Positions 26,178-34,809 of a stretch of DNA of 64,000 nucleotides are shown here, piece by piece (the stretch's first letter is position 1; each line of letters starts with the position of its first letter). The stretch spans positions 1-64,000 of the forward strand of contig JAFPVR010000109.1 of NCBI GenBank assembly GCA_017395245.1, in the 5' to 3' direction. The notes under the pieces are model-generated. The model was not told the DNA's origin. It did not search any database and saw only the letters and a list, made by a program, of their open reading frames with translations. This DNA comes from Bacteroidales bacterium. GTDB taxonomy: Bacteria > Bacteroidota > Bacteroidia > Bacteroidales > WCHB1-69. The translations under genes were made by a program, and so were the position numbers.

Positions 26178-26648
26178 ATGGAAAAGATCGCTGTATTCGC
26201 CGGTTCATTCTGCCCATTCACCAAAGGCCACGAAGACATTGTGCGCCAGGCACTTCCGCTTTTCGACAAGATTCTCATCGCTGTCGGGCACAACACGAAG
26301 AAACAGGATGTCTTCTCCCTGGAGGACCGCCTAAAATGGATAGACAACATCTTTGCTGCCGACGAAAACGTCTACACCTGCCACTATTCCGGACTGACGG
26401 TGGATTTCTGCCGGAGCGTGAACGCCCGCTTCCTCATCCGGGGGGTGCGGAACGAGCAGGATTTCACCAATGAGCAAACCTTAGCCGAAATCAACAAGCG
26501 TCTCAATCCGGACATTGAGACTGTGCTGTTCTTAGCCTCGCCGGAATGGCGAATCGTCTCCTCGTCAATGGTCCGCGAACTTTGGGCACTCGGCGCCGAC
26601 TATTCCCATTACCTCTCCTACAAGCTTCCCGATTTCCAGACCTTATGA
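26178..26648 (+). CDS. coaD: Phosphopantetheine adenylyltransferase
   Basis: A 156-residue nucleotidyltransferase for the fourth step of coenzyme A synthesis (4'-phosphopantetheine + ATP to dephospho-CoA). The family motif appears as FAGSFCPFTKGHEDIV with His18 of the T/HxGH signature kept; the usual TFDP is SFCP here. VNARFLIRGVRNEQDFTNEQ and the C-terminal EWRIVSSSMVREL are the expected substrate-binding stretches. ATG at 26178 is chosen because it gives the normal family length. Its stop overlaps the next gene's ATG (ATGA). Confidence 0.9.
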   Translation: MEKIAVFAGSFCPFTKGHEDIVRQALPLFDKILIAVGHNTKKQDVFSLEDRLKWIDNIFAADENVYTCHYSGLTVDFCRSVNARFLIRGVRNEQDFTNEQTLAEINKRLNPDIETVLFLASPEWRIVSSSMVRELWALGADYSHYLSYKLPDFQTL

Positions 26649-28093
26649 GCAGACACATCGGCCATATTCTCCTCATTGCCAGCTTCTTGGTAACAACGGT
26701 CTCTCATGCGCAGACACCCGTCACCATTACTGGTACCGCGCCCTTTGCCGCCGGCGAGGAGATACGCCTACTCGTTTTCCACGACCTGCTCAACGGCATC
26801 GCCGACGTGGCCGCCACCGACATTATCGACAAGCACGGCCGATTTGCCCTCAAATACAACACCACGGACATCGAACTCGCGCAGCTCGCCATCCGCACCT
26901 CAAAGGCCGAGTTTTTCATCGTACCCGCCAACAGCTATTCGTTCACCATTACCGTGGACAGCACTCTTTATCAGCTTATTAACCCCGAAAAGTACGGCGG
27001 TTTTCTTCAAATTGAGAATGCCGTAAAGGATACCGGCGACCTTAATTTCAAGATCAACCGCTTCTCGCAATACTTCAGCCAGGTTTCCGACGCCTACGCC
27101 TACGCGATGATTTACGGCTCCGAGGCCAACGTCTTCGACACCGTGCGCGACATTATCGCCAAACAATTTGAATTCCAATACGTTCCGGAGAATTTCTACC
27201 AGTCCTACGGGTACTACACGCTCGGCAGCATTGACCTTCTGCAATACCGCAAAAAACCGATTTATCTGTACCAGAAATACTTCGACAACGACCAGATTCT
27301 GTACAACAACCCCGCGTACATGTCGCTGTTCAACCAGTTTTACGAGGGTTACCTCTACTATTCGCCCTACGTGAGCAAGGAGCTGCTCGACCGCACGATC
27401 AACGAGTCGCCCGACTACCCCACCCTCTTCAACGAGGTGGGCCGCGACCCGAAACTGGCCAACGCCCGCCTGCGCGAACTGGTGATTATCAAGAACTTGA
27501 TTGAGTTTCTCGACAACAAGGAGTTTGACCGCGGCAACATCATCAAAGTGCTTGACTACATCCGCAAAACCTCCTCGTTTGATAAACATATCGCCATCAT
27601 TACCAGCAAGTTGGATCAAATTGAAAAGAACCACGTGACGGCTGAGACGGTCTCGTTCCTCGATGAGAAAGGGCACAAGGCGAAGCTTAAACAATACGAG
27701 GGAACGCCCGTCTATTTGCAAGTATTTCAAACCGACTGCATCAACTGTGTGCGCGAAATGATGATTATCAAGGAATTACAGAAAAAATACGAAGGCAAAG
27801 TCCAGTTTGTGAGCCTCTGCGTGGACCCGAAGAAGTCCACCTACCTGGCTTTTGTCAAGCAATACGGCAAACAGTTCGACTGGCCGGTACTCTACTTCGA
27901 CGCGCAATACGACTGGCTGCTGCAACAGGGCATCGAAACGCTGCCCGACCATCTCTTCCTTAACGCAAATGGCACGGTGTCTATGCGTTATCCGCCCGCA
28001 CCCGAGCAAGGGCTGCCCGAATATCTGCAGATGAACTACCCCAATGACAGCCAAGAAGAAGAAAACCCGATGTTTCAAAATCGTAATAAATAG
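26645..28093 (+). CDS. Exported thioredoxin-fold protein (TlpA/AhpC-like C-terminus)
   Basis: A 482-residue protein. Residues 1-24 are a signal peptide (IGHILLIASFLVTTVSHAQ). About 25-130 is a beta-rich N-terminal domain like the DUF4369-type region of Bacteroidetes thiol-disulfide proteins (TITGTAPFAAGEEIRLLVFH); the middle is helical. The C-terminal third is a thioredoxin fold with Cys365-Ile-Asn-Cys368 (VFQTDCINCVREMM) and VYLQVF ... GIETLPDHLFLNANG. It overlaps coaD by 4 bases and precedes a second thioredoxin gene by 15 bases, so the pair probably handles periplasmic disulfides together. Confidence 0.75.
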   Translation: MSRHIGHILLIASFLVTTVSHAQTPVTITGTAPFAAGEEIRLLVFHDLLNGIADVAATDIIDKHGRFALKYNTTDIELAQLAIRTSKAEFFIVPANSYSFTITVDSTLYQLINPEKYGGFLQIENAVKDTGDLNFKINRFSQYFSQVSDAYAYAMIYGSEANVFDTVRDIIAKQFEFQYVPENFYQSYGYYTLGSIDLLQYRKKPIYLYQKYFDNDQILYNNPAYMSLFNQFYEGYLYYSPYVSKELLDRTINESPDYPTLFNEVGRDPKLANARLRELVIIKNLIEFLDNKEFDRGNIIKVLDYIRKTSSFDKHIAIITSKLDQIEKNHVTAETVSFLDEKGHKAKLKQYEGTPVYLQVFQTDCINCVREMMIIKELQKKYEGKVQFVSLCVDPKKSTYLAFVKQYGKQFDWPVLYFDAQYDWLLQQGIETLPDHLFLNANGTVSMRYPPAPEQGLPEYLQMNYPNDSQEEENPMFQNRNK

Positions 28094-28108
28094 TAAAATC
28101 AACCGAAT

Positions 28109-28618
28109 ATGAAAAAGACCCTTTTTGTCATCCTTTGCATGACGCTCAGTATCAGCCTTTTCGCGCAGGAAGCGAAAGACAAGCATCTCGCCAAACTCCC
28201 CGCTGTCGACATACAGACGTTAGACGGCGCGGTATTCAACACGAAGGACATCCAGAACGACGGCAAGCCCGTGATTATCAGTCTATGGGCGACCTGGTGC
28301 AAGCCCTGCATCGCCGAACTTTTGGCCATTGCCGACGAGTATGAGGAGTGGGTGGAAGAGACCGGCGTGAAACTCTACGCCATCTCCATCGACGATGCCA
28401 AGACGTCCTCCCGCGTGGCCCCCTTCGTGAATGGCAAAGGTTGGGAATACACGGTTCTGTTGGATGTCAACTCCGACTTCAAACGTGCCATGAACGTCAA
28501 CGACGTGCCGTTCCTCTGCATTCTGAACGGCGAAGGCGAAATCGTGTGGCAGCACACTTCATACGCCCCGGGCGGTGAAGAGGAGGTCTACGAAATCATC
28601 AAATCGTTAGTGAAATAG
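28109..28618 (+). CDS. TlpA-like periplasmic thioredoxin
   Basis: A 169-residue protein with a signal peptide (MKKTLFVILCMTLSISLFAQ) and one thioredoxin domain of the TlpA/ResA type: ISLWATWCKPCIAELLAI (WCKPC about 61-65), YAISIDDAKTSSRVAPF and the cis-Pro loop NVNDVPFLCILN. It probably reduces or monitors disulfides in the periplasm. It is followed after 24 bases by a DUF6029 outer-membrane protein gene, an arrangement common in Bacteroidetes. Confidence 0.87.
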   Translation: MKKTLFVILCMTLSISLFAQEAKDKHLAKLPAVDIQTLDGAVFNTKDIQNDGKPVIISLWATWCKPCIAELLAIADEYEEWVEETGVKLYAISIDDAKTSSRVAPFVNGKGWEYTVLLDVNSDFKRAMNVNDVPFLCILNGEGEIVWQHTSYAPGGEEEVYEIIKSLVK

Positions 28619-28642
28619 CATCCGGCACCAAAACCGCATCGT

Positions 28643-30373
28643 ATGACATCGACATCTATCAAACGTTCTCTCATCGTTATCGCGCTGCTGTTCAGCGGTA
28701 TATGGGCCTACGGACAGCACCAGTTCGGCAACAGCCGTATTAGCGGCGACTTCGGCTTCAACGGCATGTATTACATTCCCGACTCCATTATCGGGGCCGA
28801 GCCCGTCGATTCCAAAGTCCGCGGCAACGCCTTCATGGACCTGTTGTACAGTAACGGCGGTTTTTCGGCAGGCATGCGATACGAGTTCTACATGTTCCCG
28901 CTTATCGATTTCGAGAAAATCGGTTACAAAGGGCAGGGAATCAAATACTTTTTCGCCGACTACACCAACAAGTTCGTTTCGGTGACGGCGGGAAATTTCT
29001 ATGAACAGTTTGGTAACGGTCTGACGCTCAGGGCGTACGAAGACCGACAGTTGGGCATCGACAACAGTCTGCTCGGCGCTCGCATCAAGCTTACGCCCTA
29101 CAAGGGCATCTACCTGAAAGCGGTCTGGGGCATGGAACGGGACAATTTCGAGCCCTACCTCGGCCGCAAGGACTTCGTGCGCGGCGCGGACTTGGAGCTG
29201 TCCTTGGGAGAGCTGTTCCCCGTGATTCATGAGAAGGGGTTCATCGCGCGTGTAGGGGCCAACTTTGTGAGTAAGTTCGAAAAATCCGACGAGGACATCT
29301 ATTTCAGCATCGACAACGACTCGATAGTTAGCAACACGGCCTACATCCCGGCTGAGAAGATTCCGCAGAACGTGGCCGCCTGGGCCGCCCGCGCCACCTT
29401 CGGCTACGAAGGTTTCCGCCTTGACGGGGAGTACGCCCGCAAAATCAACGACCCCAACGTCAGCAACAACTTCATCTACAAACCGGGCGAAGCGCTCTTC
29501 CTTTCAGCCACTTACGCCATGAAAGGATTCGGCATCGCGGCCTCCTTCATCCGCGCCGACAATATGGAATATCGTTCGCAACGCTGGATGAACGCCAACT
29601 CCGAGCTGATGATCAACTGCATCCCAGCCATCAACCGGCAGTACTCCTACCAGCTGATTGGCGACTACAGCTACGCCTCGCAACCCAACGACCAAATCGG
29701 CGTACAATTGCAGGTCAACTACCAGATTCCCAAGAAATCGGTCCTGGGCGGCAAATACGGCACCGACATCACCTTCAACTACTCCCGCTTCCACAACATT
29801 GACAAACAGCCAGTTCAGGAGGCCATCGACAACGGTTCCCCATTCGGGACCATGGGCTACACCTCCAAGTTCTTCAAATTCGGCCCCGAACTGCTCTATC
29901 AGGACATCGGATTGGAAATCAGCCACCGCTTCAACAACAAAAAGTGGAAATGGATTCTTGCCTACAACTATATCACCTACAATCTGGAGATTCTGCAAGG
30001 TCATGCCGGCATGATGCGCGGTCATCTGGTCGCCTCCGACCTCTCCTACAAAATCACGCCGAAGCACGCCTTACGTCTTGAAGCCCAGCATCTTTACACC
30101 AAAGATGACGCCGGCAGCAGCTTGTATGCCATGCTGGAATACTCCATCAGCCCGAACTGGTTCTTCTCCGTCGGCGACGATTGGAACTACGGAAACCCGG
30201 ATCCGGAACATAAGACCCACTATTACAACATCTCCTGCGCTTACGTGTGGAACACCACGCGCATCGCGCTGAACTTCGGCAAGACCAAGGAGGGAATCCT
30301 GTGTGTCGGCGGTGTCTGTCGCGCCGTGCCCGCTTCTTTCGGTGCGGGATTGTCAGTGACAACGTCGTTCTAA
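28643..30373 (+). CDS. DUF6029 family exported protein
   Basis: A 576-residue protein with a signal peptide (LIVIALLFSGIWAYGQ) and a beta-barrel-like body. The region AGNFYEQFGNGLTLRAYEDR followed by QLGIDNSLLGARI is the hallmark of the DUF6029 family in Bacteroidetes. Many short amphipathic strands with aromatic ends point to the outer membrane. Function unknown; it follows two periplasmic thioredoxins, which suggests an operon in redox folding or in export of a substrate of it. Its last 4 bases overlap the convergent MMPL gene. Confidence 0.78.
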   Translation: MTSTSIKRSLIVIALLFSGIWAYGQHQFGNSRISGDFGFNGMYYIPDSIIGAEPVDSKVRGNAFMDLLYSNGGFSAGMRYEFYMFPLIDFEKIGYKGQGIKYFFADYTNKFVSVTAGNFYEQFGNGLTLRAYEDRQLGIDNSLLGARIKLTPYKGIYLKAVWGMERDNFEPYLGRKDFVRGADLELSLGELFPVIHEKGFIARVGANFVSKFEKSDEDIYFSIDNDSIVSNTAYIPAEKIPQNVAAWAARATFGYEGFRLDGEYARKINDPNVSNNFIYKPGEALFLSATYAMKGFGIAASFIRADNMEYRSQRWMNANSELMINCIPAINRQYSYQLIGDYSYASQPNDQIGVQLQVNYQIPKKSVLGGKYGTDITFNYSRFHNIDKQPVQEAIDNGSPFGTMGYTSKFFKFGPELLYQDIGLEISHRFNNKKWKWILAYNYITYNLEILQGHAGMMRGHLVASDLSYKITPKHALRLEAQHLYTKDDAGSSLYAMLEYSISPNWFFSVGDDWNYGNPDPEHKTHYYNISCAYVWNTTRIALNFGKTKEGILCVGGVCRAVPASFGAGLSVTTSF

Positions 30374-33300
30374 TCCATTGTAATTCTGGAACTCCAATCC
30401 CGATAGAATTGGCGCATCTGTTTCGCGACGAGGCGGTCGCATTCGATGTCTGATTCGGCATTGATTTCCTCGTAGGGGCGGCAGCGGTCGGCAAAGGTCA
30501 TCATAATCGTGCCCGAACGGAAGATAAGGTCGCCTTTGGGGGAGATGTAGCCCGCGCCCTGAATAAAGATCGGCAGGATGTCGGCGCTCAGTTCCCGCGC
30601 AATGGTGAACGCCCCCTTGTGAAAACGTTGAATTTCGTGGTTAAGCGAACGTGTGCCCTCAGGGAAGATGCAGACGGAGTATCCACGTGCCATCAAGTCG
30701 CGCAGACGCGGCAGGTTGGCCTCCATGCCATCGCCCGCAGGATAATACTCCGCATGACGCACCACCGTTCTGTAGAAGGGATCGCGCCAGACCCAGTCGC
30801 CGGTTATGAACACCAGCTTCGGTGTGAGCGACAACATACTCAACAAATCCAGAAAACTCTCATGGTTGGCAATGATGACGGCCGGCTTGTCGAAAACATC
30901 CGATGGCATTTTGTCCACGTTGAACCGCACACCCGGAATATGACGAAGAATGAAATTCGCATACTTGCACAATACGGTGTGATATTTCAGTTTCTTGGCT
31001 TCTGTAGTCTTCCCAAACGCAAAATAAATCAGCGTGTAAGGAATCACCCACAGAAATACCAACAAAAATATGATACCGACTATCGTCGTGTAAAACAGCT
31101 CTTTAATCGTGACAGGGGTCTCGCGCAGCTCGCCGTTCCGCTTCTTCGTAAGCCAGTCGAAAATGACCGTCGGCAGGAAGGAGGCCATCAGCACGACCGT
31201 AGCCATACCGACGATAGTAACCAACGCAAGCGACTGCAGGGCAGGATGTTTGGCCACCACTAAGCAGCCGATACCCGCGAACATGATGAGCGCGGAAATG
31301 ACCACACTGTGCTTGTAGGATGCGAGCCGAGGCTTGCCCGTCTTGTACTCGTACAGCAATCCCTCCGTGATGAATATCGTATAGTCGTCGCCCTGACCGA
31401 AAATGAACGTCGCCAAGATAATGTTGATGATATTAAACTGAATCCCAGCAAGATACATAATACCGAGAATCCATATCCAGCTGACTGCCAAAGGCAGGAA
31501 GGCCAAGATGGCGAGCTCAATTTTGTGGAACGAAAAGAGCAGAAAGACGAAAACCACCAAACTGCATACAATTCCGATGTAATTGAACGAGCCGCGCAAC
31601 ATTTCCACCAACTGCCGTCCCAAGTCACCGCCGGAAAAGACGAATGCGGCATCATCGTCATCGTCTATGAGCGCATGCACGGCATCTTGGTCGTCGGCAG
31701 TCACGTAATTCACTATCCGCCATCCGTTCTCCGTTTGGTAGATATACTTGTCGGTGAACGGCTCCACAATATCGTTGAACTCCTCAATGTCAGCCACTTG
31801 CGCCCGTTCCTCAAACATTCGGAAGAAGGGAAGGAAGGCGTCATCCGAAAATCCCTGCACTGCGGCCTCGCGTCGCACCTCCTCACAAAGATAAAACCAC
31901 TTGGTATCGCCCCAAAAAGAATTCCAGCGGTCGGCGGCTTCCTGTTGATGTTGCTGCGAAGGAAGCATCTCCCCCACCCCGCTGACAGAGGTAACCGCCT
32001 TGCAGCCAAGGAGTTTCTGCACCAACGAATCGTTGCGGTTGACGGCCTCCTGCAGGGTTTTGCCTTCAGCCACGGCGTACATCGTGCCGGACGACTGCAC
32101 CTGCGAGAGGATTTCCAAGTTCTCGCGTTGGGAAGGGGTCATGTAGTTGATGTGCGACAGGTCACTGTCGAAAGAGGTTTTCTTGGAAAAGTATCCAAGT
32201 ATAATGGTGATTATCAACCCGATGCCAAGAATCCACGGACGGGCTTTGCTGCGGGAGAGATGGAATCCCGTCCACTTCCCGAAGAGGAAATTTTCGGAGG
32301 GTGACGGACGTCTGCGCATCAGTTGCGGCAGGAAAATGAGCACGAAGAGGATGGTGCCGAGCAGCATAAGGGAGGCAAAGAGGCCGAGATCCTGCATGGC
32401 GCGGGCGTCGAGCCAAAGCAAGCAGAGGAAGGCAGCCACGGTGGTGAGGTTGCCGATAAAGAGCGGCAGCACCATTTCGCGCAGTGCCTCGCGCCGGTCG
32501 CCGGTCTCCTTGTAGATGTCGAGGAAATGCAGCGGGTAGTTAGCCACAATGCCGATAAGCACCGAGCCGATGCCCACCACAATGAGGGAGATGCCGCCTC
32601 GAAAGACAGCAATGCCCGCCAAGGAGAACAACGCCCCGAACAGGATGGATGCGCCTACCCAAAGTATGTCGGAGAGACGGCGGTAGTGTAATAGCAAAAT
32701 AAAGAGTATCAGCACGATGGCAATAGCGACGGCGGTGATGGAGTCACGCTTGATTTGCGCGGCATTGGTGGCGGCTATCAGTGGTCCGCCCACGGAAGCA
32801 ATCGCCACACCAGGGATTTCCGATGAAACCTCAGCGGCCTTCTCGTCCAACCATTTCGACAGTTTCCCGTTGTTATAGCTCTCATTCGCCCCGTATGGGC
32901 TGTCGAACGTGACAATGCCGTGTTGCCCGTCGGCGGTGAAAAGATAGCCGTCGATGACTTGGAAAGAGTCGTTGAGTTTCAGGGAGTTGAGACGTTGCAA
33001 TGCAGGGGTGAAGAGCTGCAGAGGATCGGACGGCAGCGTACGCATCAAGATACCAGAAGTTGGGAACATCAACATCTGCTTTCCAGCTGAGAGTCGCTCC
33101 TTCACGAAATCTGGAGTTTGTAAGAGCGAATCAATACGCTGGTAATCAGCCTCTTCAAGTAGATACGGTAGGTGCGCGTAGACAGCGTCCATTAGGTCGA
33201 AAACCTGGGTTTCATCCATGGTGACGCTGACATTTTCCGCCATGTCACTCGCTTCGAGGATTTCACCGAAACGCTGCATGGCCTCCTCCGCGGCCTCCGT

Positions 33301-33549
33301 ATCCAAAGAATCACTCTCGGCGGCAGAAAAGACAACGACGATGCGGCTCTGCGCGGCAAACTGCTGATAGACCTCCTGATACTTACGGTTTTCCTCGCCG
33401 TTGGGCAGGAATTTGGCAATATCCTCCTCGTAGCGCACCCGCGTGGCAAGAAACGCGAACAAGGCGGTCAGCGCGATGACCAATGAAACTGTGAGCCAGC
33501 GCCGTCTCGCAAGAAAATCGTAAATATGCAGAAAGAGATTGGTCATCAT
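30370..33549 (-). CDS. MMPL/RND exporter fused to PlsC-type acyltransferase
   Basis: A 1059-residue fusion. Residues 1-830 form an MMPL/RND-like transporter: a helix at 16-33 (WLTVSLVIALTALFAFLA), a periplasmic loop, five to six helices around 265-420, a second loop and a second helix set around 640-830 containing FIFGQGDDYTIFITEGL, the charged proton-relay type motif. Residues about 885-1059 are a 1-acylglycerol-3-phosphate acyltransferase domain with NHESFLD (about 893-899) and FPEGTRS (about 959-965). Such pairs occur as separate genes in aryl polyene/flexirubin clusters; here they are one chain, without other pigment genes nearby. It likely moves or builds a lipid. It overlaps the amidase gene by 4 bases. 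Confidence 0.85.
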   Translation of the reverse strand: MMTNLFLHIYDFLARRRWLTVSLVIALTALFAFLATRVRYEEDIAKFLPNGEENRKYQEVYQQFAAQSRIVVVFSAAESDSLDTEAAEEAMQRFGEILEASDMAENVSVTMDETQVFDLMDAVYAHLPYLLEEADYQRIDSLLQTPDFVKERLSAGKQMLMFPTSGILMRTLPSDPLQLFTPALQRLNSLKLNDSFQVIDGYLFTADGQHGIVTFDSPYGANESYNNGKLSKWLDEKAAEVSSEIPGVAIASVGGPLIAATNAAQIKRDSITAVAIAIVLILFILLLHYRRLSDILWVGASILFGALFSLAGIAVFRGGISLIVVGIGSVLIGIVANYPLHFLDIYKETGDRREALREMVLPLFIGNLTTVAAFLCLLWLDARAMQDLGLFASLMLLGTILFVLIFLPQLMRRRPSPSENFLFGKWTGFHLSRSKARPWILGIGLIITIILGYFSKKTSFDSDLSHINYMTPSQRENLEILSQVQSSGTMYAVAEGKTLQEAVNRNDSLVQKLLGCKAVTSVSGVGEMLPSQQHQQEAADRWNSFWGDTKWFYLCEEVRREAAVQGFSDDAFLPFFRMFEERAQVADIEEFNDIVEPFTDKYIYQTENGWRIVNYVTADDQDAVHALIDDDDDAAFVFSGGDLGRQLVEMLRGSFNYIGIVCSLVVFVFLLFSFHKIELAILAFLPLAVSWIWILGIMYLAGIQFNIINIILATFIFGQGDDYTIFITEGLLYEYKTGKPRLASYKHSVVISALIMFAGIGCLVVAKHPALQSLALVTIVGMATVVLMASFLPTVIFDWLTKKRNGELRETPVTIKELFYTTIVGIIFLLVFLWVIPYTLIYFAFGKTTEAKKLKYHTVLCKYANFILRHIPGVRFNVDKMPSDVFDKPAVIIANHESFLDLLSMLSLTPKLVFITGDWVWRDPFYRTVVRHAEYYPAGDGMEANLPRLRDLMARGYSVCIFPEGTRSLNHEIQRFHKGAFTIARELSADILPIFIQGAGYISPKGDLIFRSGTIMMTFADRCRPYEEINAESDIECDRLVAKQMRQFYRDWSSRITMD

Positions 33550-34733
33550 TTCACCAATTTCACCGCTTCCGAAACGGGGATTTTCTGGTCGCCCTTGAAG
33601 GCAATGACAAATGCGTCAGGGTATTTCGATTTAAGGGAAGCCAGTATTTCCTTCGCCGATTGCAAGTTAGACTCGCTTCCGGCGGTATATTTCCACAGGC
33701 CGCCCTCATAATAGCGGTTCACCTTTGGGATGTCCTTGAAGCGTTTGTCGGTGAGCGCGATTTTGTCCGGCACCGCCATAAACTGCACCATGAAGCGGAC
33801 AGCGTCAGGACTAACAGGCGTGTTCGCTATTTTGGCCGTTTCGTTATCAGCCTTCTTATCTGACTGATTATCAACATGATTATTAGCGTTGTTATCATTT
33901 TTTGTTTCGGGTTTATCGTTTTTGGATTCTTGTTTTTTGGGCTCGGGGATGGAGACCCTGTCGCCGGTCATTTGTGTGTAGTAGGCTGCAAAGCCTCGGT
34001 AGATGGCGTCGGCAATTTCCTTCTTATGCTGCTCGTCGGTGAGGAACTTCTCCTCGGTGGGATTCGACAGGAAACCCATCTCGATGAGGATGCTGGGCAT
34101 GGAGACAGACCATAGCACCCAGTAAGGGGCCTGTTTCACACCACGGTCAAGCAGATGGGTGACACCGACGAGGTTTTTCTGCACCTTGTCGGCCAAGAGG
34201 ATGGAGTTGTTGAGGTAGGCTGAGGAGTAGAGCGAAAACATGACGGCGGATTCGGGGGAATCGGGGTTGAAGCCAGCGTAGTTTTCCTTGTAGCCCTCCT
34301 CCTTGAGCATGGCGGAGTTCTCGGCACGGGCCACGGCAAGGTTCTTCTCCGACTTGCTGAGACCCATCACGTAGGTCTCAACGCCATGTGCGGAATGGTT
34401 GTCGTTGGCGTTGCAATGAAACGAGATGAAAAGGTCGGCATGGTGGTTGTTGGCAATCTTGGCGCGGTTGTAGAGTTCCACGAAAACGTCGGTACTGCGG
34501 GTGTATATCACCTTGACATTCGGACAGTTATCGCTGATCAGCTTGCCGGTTTTGAGGGCGACATCGAGGGCGACATCCTTCTCGCGGGAGTATGTGCCGA
34601 GGCATCCGGGATCCTTTCCGCCGTGCCCCGCGTCAATCACAACTTTGAAGATTTTGCCGTCTTTCTGGGCGTTCGAAGGAAAGGCAAGAAAAGTTATGAA
34701 CAAGCATACGAATAAAAAAAATTTTGAGTTCAT
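33546..34733 (-). CDS. N-acetylmuramoyl-L-alanine amidase with SPOR-like domain
   Basis: A 395-residue exported hydrolase. Residues 1-22 are a signal peptide (FFLFVCLFITFLAFPSNAQ). The Amidase_3 domain (about 28-225) shows the zinc ligands: VVIDAGHGGKDPGCLG, SREKDVALDVAL, LFISFHCNANDN, and the catalytic Glu in LIEMGFLSNPTEE. A low-complexity Asn/Lys linker (ETKNDNNANNHVDNQSDKKA) follows, then a SPOR-like peptidoglycan-binding domain (about 310-395, VRFMVQFMAVPDK ... NRYYEGGLWKYTAG). It cleaves the amide bond between muramic acid and peptide stems, usually at the septum. It is the first gene of a two-gene minus-strand operon with the MMPL exporter. Confidence 0.92.
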   Translation of the reverse strand: MNSKFFLFVCLFITFLAFPSNAQKDGKIFKVVIDAGHGGKDPGCLGTYSREKDVALDVALKTGKLISDNCPNVKVIYTRSTDVFVELYNRAKIANNHHADLFISFHCNANDNHSAHGVETYVMGLSKSEKNLAVARAENSAMLKEEGYKENYAGFNPDSPESAVMFSLYSSAYLNNSILLADKVQKNLVGVTHLLDRGVKQAPYWVLWSVSMPSILIEMGFLSNPTEEKFLTDEQHKKEIADAIYRGFAAYYTQMTGDRVSIPEPKKQESKNDKPETKNDNNANNHVDNQSDKKADNETAKIANTPVSPDAVRFMVQFMAVPDKIALTDKRFKDIPKVNRYYEGGLWKYTAGSESNLQSAKEILASLKSKYPDAFVIAFKGDQKIPVSEAVKLVK

Positions 34734-34752
34734 CCCATTCGGTTTTTTTGAT

Positions 34753-34760
34753 TATCTTTG
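34753..34760 (+). promoter_or_regulatory. TAnnTTTG promoter element for lptD
   Basis: TATCTTTG matches the Bacteroidetes -7 consensus and lies 49 bases before the lptD start. Confidence 0.5.
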
Positions 34761-34775
34761 CTGATTTTTTTGGCG

Positions 34776-34783
34776 CAAAATTA
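34776..34783 (-). promoter_or_regulatory. TAnnTTTG promoter element for amidase
   Basis: The minus strand reads TAATTTTG, 42 bases upstream of the amidase start. It interlocks with the plus-strand lptD promoter, so the two genes may compete. Confidence 0.5.
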
Positions 34784-34809
34784 ATACTATTGACTTTATA
34801 AAACGACTG

